From Arcobacter acticola (GTDB lineage Bacteria; Campylobacterota; Campylobacteria; Campylobacterales; Arcobacteraceae): DNA of 64,000 bases. Both the position numbers and the translations under genes were made by a program. This document shows, in pieces, positions 18,225 to 26,748 of this stretch; position 1 is the first letter of the stretch; every line of letters starts with the position of its first letter. Below the pieces are notes generated by a model. The model searched no databases and was not told the origin of the DNA. It was given only the letters and a program-made list of their open reading frames with translations. The DNA lies in NCBI RefSeq assembly GCF_013177675.1, contig NZ_CP042652.1:1922001-1986000 (forward strand), given 5' to 3'.

Positions 18225-19850
18225 ATGAATTTATTATCAAAAAATAGCCCTGTAGAACAATCAATTATTAAAATGAAAGAAGTTTTAAAAGACGTAGGTT
18301 GTGAGGCATCTTTTTCACAAGAAAAGCATCCTTTAGAAAACTGCTTTTCAGTAAATTTAGCTTCAAATGAAGCTCCAAATCATATCTATTCAAATGGAAA
18401 AGGTGTGATTTCAGATGCATCAATTGCAAGTGCTTATGGAGAATATATAGAAAGATTACAAACAAATAACTTTTTTATAGACTTTCACCTTCCAAATAGA
18501 AAATATTATCCAGATGAAATTGCCTTTGAATTTGGTGGAAATTATTTAAATGATGAATTAAAAGAAATTTATAGTGCAGATGGTGAGTTAGAAGATAAAG
18601 ACTTAGTAGATTTTAACAGTGATTATATGGATAAAATTGTTGCACTTCCTTTTATTAGAGAATCAGATAAAGTAAAAACATATATTCCAATAAATATTTT
18701 AAGTAATCTATTCGTAAGCAACGGACTTGCAACTGGAAATACAGCAAATGAAGCAAAAGTTCAAGCACTTAGTGAAATCTTTGAAAGATATGCAAAAATC
18801 GCTATCATCAAAGAAGGTTATGCACTTCCTAAGTTTCCAGATGAAGTTGTAAAATCTTTTCCAAAAGTGGCTAAAGATGTACAAACTTTAAGAGATTTAG
18901 GTTATATCATCGAAGTTTTAGATGCTTCTTTGGGTGGAGTTTTTCCTGTAACTGCAATTTCACTAATAAACACTAAAAACAATACTCTGTTTGTATCTTT
19001 TGGAGCACACCCTATTTTAGAAGTAAGTCTTGAGAGAACAATGACAGAACTTATGCAAGGAAGAGATTTAACTAACCTTGATGCTTTTGAAATCCCTACT
19101 TTTGATATGAGTTTGGTAGCTGATAGTTTTAACTTAGAAGCTCACTTTATTGATTCAAATGGAAAATTAGGTTTCCCATTTTTATGTGCTAAAAAAAGTT
19201 TTGAATACGCACCTTGGAGATATGAAGGGAACGGAAGTGATGACGAATACGCATTTTTATTAGATATTTTAACTTCACAAAATAGAGAAATGTATTTAAG
19301 AGAATATACATATTTAGATTTTTATTCTTGTCAAATGATAGTTCCAAATTTCTCAGAAGTTTATCCACTAGATGATATGGTTTATAACAATAAAAACAAT
19401 GGAAAACTAATCCGAGATATGGTTTTAAACTTTGAAAAATATGATGTAAATGAAATTTTAGACACAGTTGATAGTCTTGATGACTCTTTAAATATGCAAC
19501 TATATATTGGTGTAATTTTTAAAGAAAACTTCACAATGGGAGATTTTAAAGCTCAAATGTTACTTCTTTTAGAAGAGTATGATGATGCTTTAGAGATTTT
19601 AGAGTTTTCAAATAATAAATTTGGACATCTAGTAGCTCAATTAATTAGAATGAGTAATGATGAACTTGAATGGGCGGATTATGAAGAAGCTTTAAACAAT
19701 GTTTATGGAAAAGAAAAAATTCAGAGAGCTGTAAATATTTTAGAAGGAAAAGAGTTTTTAATCAATAGAACTTTACATCAAGATTATAACAATATGCTAA
19801 GTATGTTTGATAAACTTGAAGTAAAAAAATTGGCTTTTTATAAAAACTAA
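18225..19850 (+). CDS. ycaO: YcaO family protein
   Basis: This 541-residue protein matches the length of stand-alone YcaO rather than of azoline synthetases in biosynthetic clusters. ATP-binding family motifs are visible as ASAYGEYIERLQ (about 65-80) and ALSEIFERYAK (about 180-190), with the C-terminal helical extension of E. coli YcaO. YcaO proteins activate amide backbones with ATP. The E. coli protein assists methylthiolation of ribosomal protein S12. No peptide precursor or partner gene is nearby, so a housekeeping role is likely. Its stop codon lies in a 24-bp tandem duplication. Confidence 0.85.
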   Translation: MNLLSKNSPVEQSIIKMKEVLKDVGCEASFSQEKHPLENCFSVNLASNEAPNHIYSNGKGVISDASIASAYGEYIERLQTNNFFIDFHLPNRKYYPDEIAFEFGGNYLNDELKEIYSADGELEDKDLVDFNSDYMDKIVALPFIRESDKVKTYIPINILSNLFVSNGLATGNTANEAKVQALSEIFERYAKIAIIKEGYALPKFPDEVVKSFPKVAKDVQTLRDLGYIIEVLDASLGGVFPVTAISLINTKNNTLFVSFGAHPILEVSLERTMTELMQGRDLTNLDAFEIPTFDMSLVADSFNLEAHFIDSNGKLGFPFLCAKKSFEYAPWRYEGNGSDDEYAFLLDILTSQNREMYLREYTYLDFYSCQMIVPNFSEVYPLDDMVYNNKNNGKLIRDMVLNFEKYDVNEILDTVDSLDDSLNMQLYIGVIFKENFTMGDFKAQMLLLLEEYDDALEILEFSNNKFGHLVAQLIRMSNDELEWADYEEALNNVYGKEKIQRAVNILEGKEFLINRTLHQDYNNMLSMFDKLEVKKLAFYKN

Positions 19851-19887
19851 TTTGATATAATCAATAAAAACTAATTTGATATAATCA
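19840..19887 (+). repeat. 24-bp perfect tandem duplication carrying a -10 box
   Basis: Two identical 24-bp units (19840-19863 and 19864-19887) plus a 7-base partial third span the ycaO stop codon. Each contains TATAAT (19856-19861 and 19880-19885), so the duplication doubles a candidate promoter for the DUF302 gene at 19921. Confidence 0.8.
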
Positions 19888-19920
19888 ATAAAAATTAAAT
19901 AATTATAAGGAAAAAAATAG

Positions 19921-20298
19921 ATGCAATATGTAGAAACATCAAGCAAAAGTGTTCAAGAAGTAGTTGATTGTCTAAAAGAAGTATCTTCAAAATATAAATT
20001 TGGAATTCAACATATTCATAATGTAAAAGAAACTTTAAAATCAAAGGGAATTGATTTAGCAAATGAGTGTCAAATAGTTGATATTTGTAATCCTCAAATA
20101 GCTGAAAAATTCTTAAGTGAAGATATGTCTCTTTCTATTATCATGCCTTGTAAAATCTCTGTTTACACACAAGATGGTGAAACAATGATAGCTATGAACT
20201 CACTTGTTCAACTAGTTGATGATATAAATCCTGATTTAATCGAAATTGCACAAGAAGCACAAGAGCGATTATTAGAAATTATTGATGAAATAAAATAG
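19921..20298 (+). CDS. DUF302 family protein
   Basis: This 125-residue protein matches DUF302: KYKFGIQHIHNVKETLKSKG, then IVDICNPQIAEKFL and the IIMPCKISVYTQDGETMIA block with conserved Cys. The family is a small alpha/beta fold of unknown role, often near sulfur or metal genes. AAGGAAAA precedes ATG. It is probably co-transcribed with the small membrane ORF and DUF2721 gene that follow. Confidence 0.78.
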   Translation: MQYVETSSKSVQEVVDCLKEVSSKYKFGIQHIHNVKETLKSKGIDLANECQIVDICNPQIAEKFLSEDMSLSIIMPCKISVYTQDGETMIAMNSLVQLVDDINPDLIEIAQEAQERLLEIIDEIK

Positions 20299-20306
20299 AG
20301 TCTACT

Positions 20307-20411
20307 TTGGAAATATTATATAAAGTATTTGAAGTAGCTATTGTTTTATATTTCGTTTATATGCTTGTGAAAATATTAAGATGTAAATTTGGAAAATGTA
20401 ATATAAAGTAA
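20307..20411 (+). CDS. 34-residue single-span membrane protein
   Basis: A TTG-started frame 8 bases after the DUF302 stop encodes MEILYKVFEVAIVLYFVYML, then a basic, Cys-containing tail KILRCKFGKCNIK. One membrane helix (about 8-24) followed by RCKFGKC gives a positive-inside tail with two Cys four residues apart. AGAG near 20298 is a weak ribosome site, so coupling from the DUF302 gene is likely. No known family. Confidence 0.5.
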   Translation: MEILYKVFEVAIVLYFVYMLVKILRCKFGKCNIK

Positions 20412-20432
20412 ATAAAAGAATAAGAAGAAAAT

Positions 20433-20900
20433 ATGATCACTCAATTAAATGCAGATAGTGTAAATACAGTTTCACAATTAATACAACTCTCTGTTGCTCC
20501 TGTTTTTTTATTAGCTGGAGTTGCAGGATTGTTAAATGTTTTTACAGGAAGACTTTCACGAATTATTGATAAAGTTGATAAATTAGATAAATATGAAGAA
20601 GAAAATATCTTAAAAGATGAAAAATCTATTTTAAAAATAACTCAAAGAAGAGATTTTTTAACTATGAGAATGAAAAACACAAACCTTGCAATACTATTTT
20701 CTACAAGTACAGGTTTACTTGTAGCCATGGTTATTGTAACTATGTTTTTAAGTGCTATTTTTAATTTTAAAGACTTTTTATTTATTGCTATTTTATTTAT
20801 TTTGGCAATGATTTGTTTAATAATATCTCTATTTTTATTTCTAAGAGAGATTTTTTATACCACTTCTTTTATAAACAAAAAGAAAAGTTATATACCCTAA
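20433..20900 (+). CDS. DUF2721 family membrane protein
   Basis: This 155-residue protein has one helix near the N-terminus (SVAPVFLLAGVAGLLNVFTGRLSRI, the family signature) and two at the C-terminus around a charged coiled segment. The R-L-x-R-I-x-D segment after helix 1 is typical of DUF2721. Function unknown. The gene ends in a strong bidirectional hairpin shared with ridA. Confidence 0.8.
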   Translation: MITQLNADSVNTVSQLIQLSVAPVFLLAGVAGLLNVFTGRLSRIIDKVDKLDKYEEENILKDEKSILKITQRRDFLTMRMKNTNLAILFSTSTGLLVAMVIVTMFLSAIFNFKDFLFIAILFILAMICLIISLFLFLREIFYTTSFINKKKSYIP

Positions 20901-20933
20901 AAAAAAGTAAAAACAAAATGTTTTTACTTTTTT
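20901..20933. terminator. bidirectional terminator between DUF2721 and ridA
   Basis: Perfect 14-bp stem (AAAAAAGTAAAAAC and its complement) around a 5-base loop, with A and T runs giving U-tracts in both directions. Confidence 0.85.
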
Positions 20934-21274
20934 ACATTTGTAAAGATTATCTCCACTAAAGTTTCAGGCGTTGACATACTAGCTTCTACGCAAGCTCGTG
21001 CAGGAGGATTTTCTTTTGATACCCATGCATCCCAGATTTCATTAAAGTCTGAAAAATCTCTATCTATATTTTTTAAATAAATTTCTGCTCTTAAAATATT
21101 TTCATTATCAGTATTTGCTTGTTCAAAAAGATCTTTTGCAATATTTAAAACTTCTAGTGTTTGACCTTTTACATCAACAGTTTTATCAGTTGGTACAATT
21201 CCTGCAAAATAAATTACACCATTGTGCTCAACAATTTTACTCATTCTACTTCCAACTATTTGTCTATTTATCAT
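20924..21274 (-). CDS. ridA: RidA family enamine/imine deaminase
   Basis: The protein of about 116 residues has the YjgF/YER057c/UK114 signature at its end, PPARACVEASMSTPETLVEI, with the Arg that binds the substrate carboxylate. RidA proteins hydrolyse reactive 2-aminoacrylate-type enamines released by PLP enzymes. I choose ATG 21274 because GGAG lies 7 bases upstream. A longer frame to 21331 lacks a ribosome site. The stop codon sits in the shared terminator. Confidence 0.85.
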   Translation of the reverse strand: MINRQIVGSRMSKIVEHNGVIYFAGIVPTDKTVDVKGQTLEVLNIAKDLFEQANTDNENILRAEIYLKNIDRDFSDFNEIWDAWVSKENPPARACVEASMSTPETLVEIIFTNVKK

Positions 21275-21386
21275 TATAACTCCTTTAATTTCTGAGTATT
21301 TTAAGTATATCATTTTAAAATAAAAAATCATTTATTAATTCAATTAATACTAAAATCCTTTTTAAAATCAATAAAAGGCACTATTT

Positions 21387-21620
21387 ATGTACACACCAAT
21401 TTCTTTAGATTTCTTTGACCAACTAAATGTAGCAATGCAAAGAAAAATCCCATCAACTGTTGTTTTTCTAGATAATGGTGAGAAAAAAACTCTTAAAGGT
21501 TTAGTTCATACTATGGAAGTAATTGATGGAATTGAATATATGATTTTAAATACAAAAGAAAAAATAAGACTAGATAAAGTTGTACTTTTTAATGGAAGAA
21601 GACATAAAGAAGAAGAATAA
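21387..21620 (+). CDS. Rof-like (Rho-binding antiterminator) small protein
   Basis: This 77-residue protein begins YTPISLDFFDQLNVAMQRK and contains DNGEKKTLKG, IEYMILNTKEKIRLDKVV. The pattern Y.PI..D..D.L..A, a central acidic-Gly turn, EY(L/M) and IR.DKI matches E. coli Rof (YaeO), an Sm-like fold that binds Rho and blocks RNA loading. It is shorter than Rof by a few residues. Confidence is moderate, as identity is by pattern only. AAAAGG precedes ATG and a terminator follows. Confidence 0.6.
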   Translation: MYTPISLDFFDQLNVAMQRKIPSTVVFLDNGEKKTLKGLVHTMEVIDGIEYMILNTKEKIRLDKVVLFNGRRHKEEE

Positions 21621-21642
21621 AAAAGGAATTTAAACCTTTTTT
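21619..21642. terminator. terminator after the Rof-like gene
   Basis: Stem AAAAAAGG / CCTTTTTT with 8-base loop and further T-runs. It is placed between convergent genes. Confidence 0.75.
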
Positions 21643-21664
21643 ATCTTTTTGTTTTTTCTAATTT

Positions 21665-23902
21665 TTAAGATTTTATAGAGTCTTTTCCATTAAACTCTTT
21701 TGCATCAGCTTGTTCTATAATAGTATTTGAAATAAGAAGTGTTTTTTGTGCTATTTCATTTGCAGAAGAGGCATTTTGTGCATTTTGTTGAGTAATTTGA
21801 TCTAAACTATTAACAGCATCATTTATTTGAATCATTCCAGTTGCTTGCTCTTTACTAGCAGTTGTAACATTTTGAATTAAATCTAAAGTAACAGTTATAT
21901 TTTCATTTAATTGAGCATAACCTTTTATCATATCAGAAGCTATTTCTTTACCTTCATAAGTTTTTCTTTGTGCATTTTCAACTAAGTCTTTTATTTGTTT
22001 AGCAGCTTCTGCACTTCTACTTGCAAGTGTTCGCACTTCTCCTGCAACAACTGCAAATCCACGTCCAGCTTCACCAGCAGTTGCTGCTTCAACGGCTGCA
22101 TTTAATGAAAGAATATTTGTTTGAAAAGCAATTTGATCTATGATTGTAATAGCTTCGTTAATAGCTGATGTTTGAGAATTAATCTCTTCCATAGAAACCA
22201 CAGTTTTATTTGCTAAGTCTTGACCTAAAGAAATTGAAGTTTTAACTTTATTACCATAACTTGCCATTTGTGTAGTTGTTTGAGTATTGTTTGTGATATT
22301 TGAAGTTATCTCTTCTAATGAAGCTGCTGTTTCTTCTAAAGATGCAGCTTGAGAATTTGCAGCATTTGCAATTTCTTGCATATTTTTAGTTAGAATATTT
22401 GCATTATTACTTAAAGTAATCCCTATTCTTTTATTTTCAAGTAAAGTTTGAGTAATAACATCACCTAATATATTTACATCATTTTCTAACTCTTTGATTA
22501 TACCTTCAAGATTATTTTGTGTTAATTTTGGTCTAAAATCAAGTTTTGAATATGAAGTTAATACTTTTAAGATATTTGAAATATTACTATTAAGTGTTTC
22601 TAACATTTCATTAATAATATCTTTTAATTCATTTAAAGAAGGATTGTTTGAACCTAGCTCTATTTTTGTATTTAAATAGCCTTTATTAATAGCATTTGTA
22701 ACTCGAATAGTATCAGCTATTAAAGCTCTATCTTTTTGAATATTTGCTTTTGTATCTTCAATATTTTTGTTGATAATTTTTGACATCATTCCTAATTCAT
22801 CATTTGATTTTACATCAATAAGTTCTATATCATCTTTTTCAAAATTAATAAATGCAAAAAAGTTTTCAACACCTCTTTTTACAGATGCAACATCAATTAA
22901 AATAGTAAAGGCAATTGTTCTTGCTAAAATCATAGTTAAAGCTATTCCCAAAATACTAAGTAAACCAAATATAATCATATTTTGATTTGAATCGCTCATT
23001 TCATCATTTATTGTAATAATTAAAGTTTGGGAAATATAATCTTCAACTTTTTTTAGTAAATTGATTTTTTCTGTAATTTCTTTAAACCAATGATTAGCAT
23101 CAACTTCAAAATTTGTTTCAATATCACTATATAGTGCAATTTTTCTTATTCTTTCAACTTCATCAACAGAATCACCTTTTAAATTCGTTTTATAAAATTC
23201 AACTACTTTTGAATCTGAAACTTTTAAAAATGAATCCATATATGCATTTTGCTCTGCAATTAAAGTGTAAAATTTAGCTTTCATACCTTCACCAAAACTA
23301 TCTTTTGCAAAAGTATTAGTTCCAACAGCTCTCTCAACGCCAGCTCGTTCTTTTGATAATAAGAAATTCATATAAGAAACTAATTGTTGAGAAACAGTAG
23401 CACTATTTGATAGTTTTGTAATACTTCCTATTACATTTAATAACAATTTATTTAAATCTGTATAATAGCCTATTGCAATGCCAGCGTTTAAAGATAAGGA
23501 ATTAACCCCATTTCTAGTATTGTTTAAGTCTTCGATTTTCTTTAAACTTAAATTCAAATTTTCTAAAAATTCTGAACTATATTCATTTTTATTAAAAGTG
23601 TTTAATAAAGTATTTAACTCTTTTAATTTTTCATCAACATTTAATCTTTGAGCTGGCAATTCCACTTTAAACTTTTCACCAGAACTTCCAAGAAACCCAG
23701 CTGTCATGCCTCTTTCTTTTTGAGCTTCATGAACTAAAGCCCCAATTTTTGTAGAAAGAATAACAACCCTATCTAATGCACGTAAGTTTTTAGAAGTACT
23801 AAATGAATCTATAGCTAATTTTGCTGCTAATAAAATAACCACAATAAGTGGTATTAACATTATTAAAATAAGCTTTTGTTTTATCGATAATTTCGAAAGC
23901 AT
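21665..23902 (-). CDS. methyl-accepting chemotaxis protein with NIT sensor domain
   Basis: This chemoreceptor has about 745 residues. An N-terminal membrane helix (about 8-28) precedes a periplasmic helical NIT-type domain. The signature HEAQKERGMTAGFLGSSG is near residues 50-70, and ERAGVERAVG is its second-repeat mark. A second helix, HAMP-like segments and the cytoplasmic hairpin with IAFQTNILSLNAAVEAA and RGFAVVAGEVRTLA follow. NIT domains are associated with nitrate/nitrite sensing, but ligands vary. I use ATG 23902 (GGGG upstream); an in-frame TTG at 23914 is less likely. It lacks a CheR-tethering pentapeptide. Confidence 0.92.
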   Translation of the reverse strand: MLSKLSIKQKLILIMLIPLIVVILLAAKLAIDSFSTSKNLRALDRVVILSTKIGALVHEAQKERGMTAGFLGSSGEKFKVELPAQRLNVDEKLKELNTLLNTFNKNEYSSEFLENLNLSLKKIEDLNNTRNGVNSLSLNAGIAIGYYTDLNKLLLNVIGSITKLSNSATVSQQLVSYMNFLLSKERAGVERAVGTNTFAKDSFGEGMKAKFYTLIAEQNAYMDSFLKVSDSKVVEFYKTNLKGDSVDEVERIRKIALYSDIETNFEVDANHWFKEITEKINLLKKVEDYISQTLIITINDEMSDSNQNMIIFGLLSILGIALTMILARTIAFTILIDVASVKRGVENFFAFINFEKDDIELIDVKSNDELGMMSKIINKNIEDTKANIQKDRALIADTIRVTNAINKGYLNTKIELGSNNPSLNELKDIINEMLETLNSNISNILKVLTSYSKLDFRPKLTQNNLEGIIKELENDVNILGDVITQTLLENKRIGITLSNNANILTKNMQEIANAANSQAASLEETAASLEEITSNITNNTQTTTQMASYGNKVKTSISLGQDLANKTVVSMEEINSQTSAINEAITIIDQIAFQTNILSLNAAVEAATAGEAGRGFAVVAGEVRTLASRSAEAAKQIKDLVENAQRKTYEGKEIASDMIKGYAQLNENITVTLDLIQNVTTASKEQATGMIQINDAVNSLDQITQQNAQNASSANEIAQKTLLISNTIIEQADAKEFNGKDSIKS

Positions 23903-24018
23903 AAAAAACCCCAATTTTTTTAATTTTTGTGATTTTAACTGAATTAATAATAATTAGTGATGATTGTGGTCAAGAGATTAATAAAAATAATTGAATGAAG
24001 TCTTTTATATTTGAGTTT

Positions 24019-24042
24019 AAATAAAAGTAATAACTTTTATTT
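24019..24042 (-). terminator. hairpin at the end of the 48-codon ORF
   Basis: Arms AAATAAAAGT (24019-24028) and ACTTTTATTT (24033-24042) are perfectly complementary, overlapping the stop of the small ORF. Confidence 0.6.
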
Positions 24043-24183
24043 AATTTTGTTGTTAAGAATTACTTTTGTTTTTTCTATATTTAAACCAGATTTTGAACTT
24101 GCGTCCGCCAAATTTTCGTTATTTGCTAAAAGTCTTAATAAAACTTCGATTTTTTTGTTTGTTTTTATATGTGTAATTGACAT
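24037..24183 (-). CDS. 48-residue hypothetical protein
   Basis: In the 531-bp gap between the chemoreceptor and rnhA genes, a frame with AAAAAGGAAAATCAT before ATG 24183 encodes MSITHIKTNKKIEVLLRLLA, then a mostly helical, HTH-like second half (NENLADASSKSGLNIEKTKV). It is basic at both ends. It is flanked downstream by a good terminator hairpin. Position, ribosome site and terminator support a real small gene; a DNA-binding role is only a guess. The remaining 250 bp to rnhA hold only a 7-bp inverted repeat (24378-24396). Confidence 0.5.
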   Translation of the reverse strand: MSITHIKTNKKIEVLLRLLANNENLADASSKSGLNIEKTKVILNNKIK

Positions 24184-24433
24184 ATGATTTTCCTTTTTTT
24201 TTCTTCATTATATGAAGTTAATCAAAAGATAAATATGAGCTTGTTGTCTAAATGTAAATAATGTGTAATATCAATAGTGTGGGAATCAATAAAAAGCATA
24301 AAATAAAATAACAGATGAAACTCGAATTCATCTTAAGTGGACACAGTATAACTAAATTGATTTATAAAAGCAAGCCCTATACTATTTTTTAGTATACTCC
24401 TTCTTAAAATTAAAAGAAATAGAGAAAATAAAA

Positions 24434-25255
24434 ATGACCATAGATAATAGTTTTATAGAGTTAATATCCCATAAAAACACACTAAACAAAGAACAATTTA
24501 AAATATTAGCTTTAGATTATCCTGCCTTAGATAACTGGAAAGAATTAGCTTTAAATAAAGAAGTATCAAAAAATGATACAAATTTATTAATGCTTTTAAA
24601 AGGTGACTTATCTTTAAAAGCCCAAGAACAAATAATAAAAAACTATCATATGGTATTAGAGTTTAACAATATCAAGGCAAAATCAGTTTATAAAACAACT
24701 ACAACACAAGAAATTCCAAGTCCTAAAATAGAAGATGATGAAGAAGAGCATATAAAAATCTACTGTGATGGTGCATGTTCTGGAAATCCAGGGGAAGCTG
24801 GAAGTGGATTAGCAATTTATTCAAATAAGAAAAATCCCGTTTTACTTTATGGTGCTTATGAAAAAGACGGAACTAATAATATCGCTGAATTAAACGCACT
24901 TTATCAAGCTTTATTAATAGCTAGACAAAGCAATAACCAAAATATCATCTCTATATTTTCAGATTCAAAATATAGTATTGATTGTATTACAAATTGGGCA
25001 TATGGTTGGAAAGCAAAGGGTTGGATCAAAAAAGGTGGAGAGATAAAAAATCTTGAACTAATAAAAGAAGCTCATTATTTATATGAAAAATTAAAAGATA
25101 AAATCGAAATAAACCATGTAAAAGGTCACTCAGGAGTCGAAGGAAATGAGCTTGCTGATAGAATGGCTGTTCATACGATAAAAGCAAAAAACAAAGATTT
25201 TGCTTTTTATTCATATAATAAAGTGGAAGAAGTTCTATCTTTAACTTCATATTAA
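24434..25255 (+). CDS. rnhA: ribonuclease HI with N-terminal extension
   Basis: Residues about 105-250 are RNase HI with all four carboxylates: D112 in YCDGACSGNPG, E152 in NIAELNAL, D177 in FSDSKYS and D242 in NELADRMA, plus the loop His in VKGHSG. It cuts RNA in RNA-DNA hybrids. The first 100 residues are a helical, charged extension not found in E. coli RnhA and without a recognisable hybrid-binding domain. Length is 273 against about 155 for the core enzyme. It appears monocistronic. Confidence 0.9.
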   Translation: MTIDNSFIELISHKNTLNKEQFKILALDYPALDNWKELALNKEVSKNDTNLLMLLKGDLSLKAQEQIIKNYHMVLEFNNIKAKSVYKTTTTQEIPSPKIEDDEEEHIKIYCDGACSGNPGEAGSGLAIYSNKKNPVLLYGAYEKDGTNNIAELNALYQALLIARQSNNQNIISIFSDSKYSIDCITNWAYGWKAKGWIKKGGEIKNLELIKEAHYLYEKLKDKIEINHVKGHSGVEGNELADRMAVHTIKAKNKDFAFYSYNKVEEVLSLTSY

Positions 25256-25321
25256 AGATGATTTGAGCACCATTCAGATATTATAATAAATATTATTTAA
25301 TAAGCACAACGAGGAAGAAAA

Positions 25322-26296
25322 ATGGTTGAAAAAAAGGGTTCAATATTAACAGTTAGAGAAGACATCAAAGTTTTTGATTGCACAATCAGAGATGGTGGTC
25401 TTGTAAACAATTATCATTTTACAGATGAGTTTGTAAAAGCACTTTATGAAACATGTGTAGCTGCTGGTGTTGATTATATGGAAATTGGTAAAAACGTATC
25501 TCCTACAGTAATGAGTGAAGAAGAGTACGGAGCTTGGAATTTCTGTAAAGAAGCTGATATTAGAAAAATTGTAGGTGAAAATAATACAAGTCTAAAAATT
25601 GCAACAATGGCTGATGTTGGAAGAACTATAAAAGAAGAGATTCCACCAAAAAGTGAAAGTGTTGTAGATATGATAAGAGTTGCTACTTATATTCATCAAT
25701 TACCTGAAGCTATTGAATTAATCGAAGATTTTCATGCAAAAGGTTATGAAACTACTTGTAATATTATGGCTATTTCTAAATCATTTGATGATGAATTAGA
25801 CCAAGTTTTAGAAACTCTTAGCAAAACAAATGTAGATGTTATTTATATAGCTGATAGTTTTGGTTCATTTTATCCAGAGCAAATCAATAAACTAACTGCA
25901 AAATACCTAGGTGCTGCAAAACCTGTTGGTAAAAAAGTTGGAATTCATGCTCATAATAACCTTACTTTAGCATATGCAAATACACTTGAAGCTATGATTT
26001 ATGGAACAAGTTATTTAGATGTTACAGTTTCAGGACTTGGCCGTGGAGCTGGAAATTGTGCTATGGAATTATTATTAGGTTTCTTAAAAAATCCAAAATA
26101 CAAATTATTACCTGTACTTAAATTTATCGAAACTCACATAGTTCCTTTAGAAAAAGAGTTAGATTGGGGACCAAGTGTACCTTATATCCTAACTGGACAC
26201 TTAAATGAACACCCAAGACCAGCTATGAAAGCTAGAGATGAAGGTGATACTCAATATGTAAAGTTTTATAATAAACTAACAGAAGAGTATAGTTAA
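25322..26296 (+). CDS. aldolase/HMGL-like TIM-barrel protein (DmpG-like catalytic domain)
   Basis: This 324-residue protein belongs to the DRE-TIM aldolase superfamily. DCTIRDGG (residues about 19-26) gives the catalytic Arg and metal Asp, and GIHAHNN supplies the two metal-binding His. VSGLGRGAGNCAMELLL closes the barrel. It resembles 4-hydroxy-2-oxovalerate aldolase catalytic domains but lacks the communication domain and an adjacent acylating dehydrogenase, so the substrate is unknown. Ribosome site GAGGAAG. It ends in a strong terminator. Confidence 0.8.
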   Translation: MVEKKGSILTVREDIKVFDCTIRDGGLVNNYHFTDEFVKALYETCVAAGVDYMEIGKNVSPTVMSEEEYGAWNFCKEADIRKIVGENNTSLKIATMADVGRTIKEEIPPKSESVVDMIRVATYIHQLPEAIELIEDFHAKGYETTCNIMAISKSFDDELDQVLETLSKTNVDVIYIADSFGSFYPEQINKLTAKYLGAAKPVGKKVGIHAHNNLTLAYANTLEAMIYGTSYLDVTVSGLGRGAGNCAMELLLGFLKNPKYKLLPVLKFIETHIVPLEKELDWGPSVPYILTGHLNEHPRPAMKARDEGDTQYVKFYNKLTEEYS

Positions 26297-26327
26297 TATT
26301 TAACAGTATTCTGTAGTCTTCACCGAT

Positions 26328-26363
26328 AAAAAAGGGATTAGTTTTTTAACTAATCCCTTTTTT
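26328..26363. terminator. strong bidirectional terminator
   Basis: A 16-bp perfect stem (AAAAAAGGGATTAGTT and complement) with a 4-base loop, bounded by A and T runs. It overlaps the 3' end of the convergent YdhR-like gene. Confidence 0.9.
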
Positions 26364-26667
26364 TTGTTAAAGTTGCATTCGTTATTGAACTTAATGGTTC
26401 ATTCACCTTAAATATTTTTGCTTTTATATCTGAATAACCAAAAGATTCAAGCCTTTTTGTGTGCATTTCTAAATATCTTTTCGCATCAGCTTCATTATCA
26501 AAAAGATATATTCCTCCTGCTTCTTTTGTTTGCTCATTTTCTGTCCAAATTTTCCAAATCAAACCAGATTCTTCTGATATATTTTTTGCTAAATCTACAA
26601 AAGCATTTGAAAAATCTTCACCAAAAATTACATCATGTGGGAAGTCAACTTGTAATAAATATGCCAT
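26350..26667 (-). CDS. YdhR-like putative monooxygenase
   Basis: This 105-residue protein follows the YdhR family closely: LLQVDFPHD at the start, SGLIWKIWTENEQTKEAGGIYLF in the centre, and FKVNEPLSSITNA at the end. The fold is a ferredoxin-like dimeric alpha/beta barrel related to cofactor-free monooxygenases; the substrate is unknown. AAAAGG precedes ATG 26667. Its last codons form part of the shared terminator stem. Confidence 0.85.
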   Translation of the reverse strand: MAYLLQVDFPHDVIFGEDFSNAFVDLAKNISEESGLIWKIWTENEQTKEAGGIYLFDNEADAKRYLEMHTKRLESFGYSDIKAKIFKVNEPLSSITNATLTKKRD

Positions 26668-26748
26668 CTAATTACCTTTTATTTTTATTTAATTTTAGTG
26701 TTAATAAACTTTATTTTCAGTTATAATGAAAACAAAAAAGGAATCATT

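Noticed and set aside
24378-24396. TATACTA/TAGTATA inverted repeat upstream of rnhA as an operator
   Set aside because: Short, pure AT/-10-like sequence in an AT-rich gap with no second copy.
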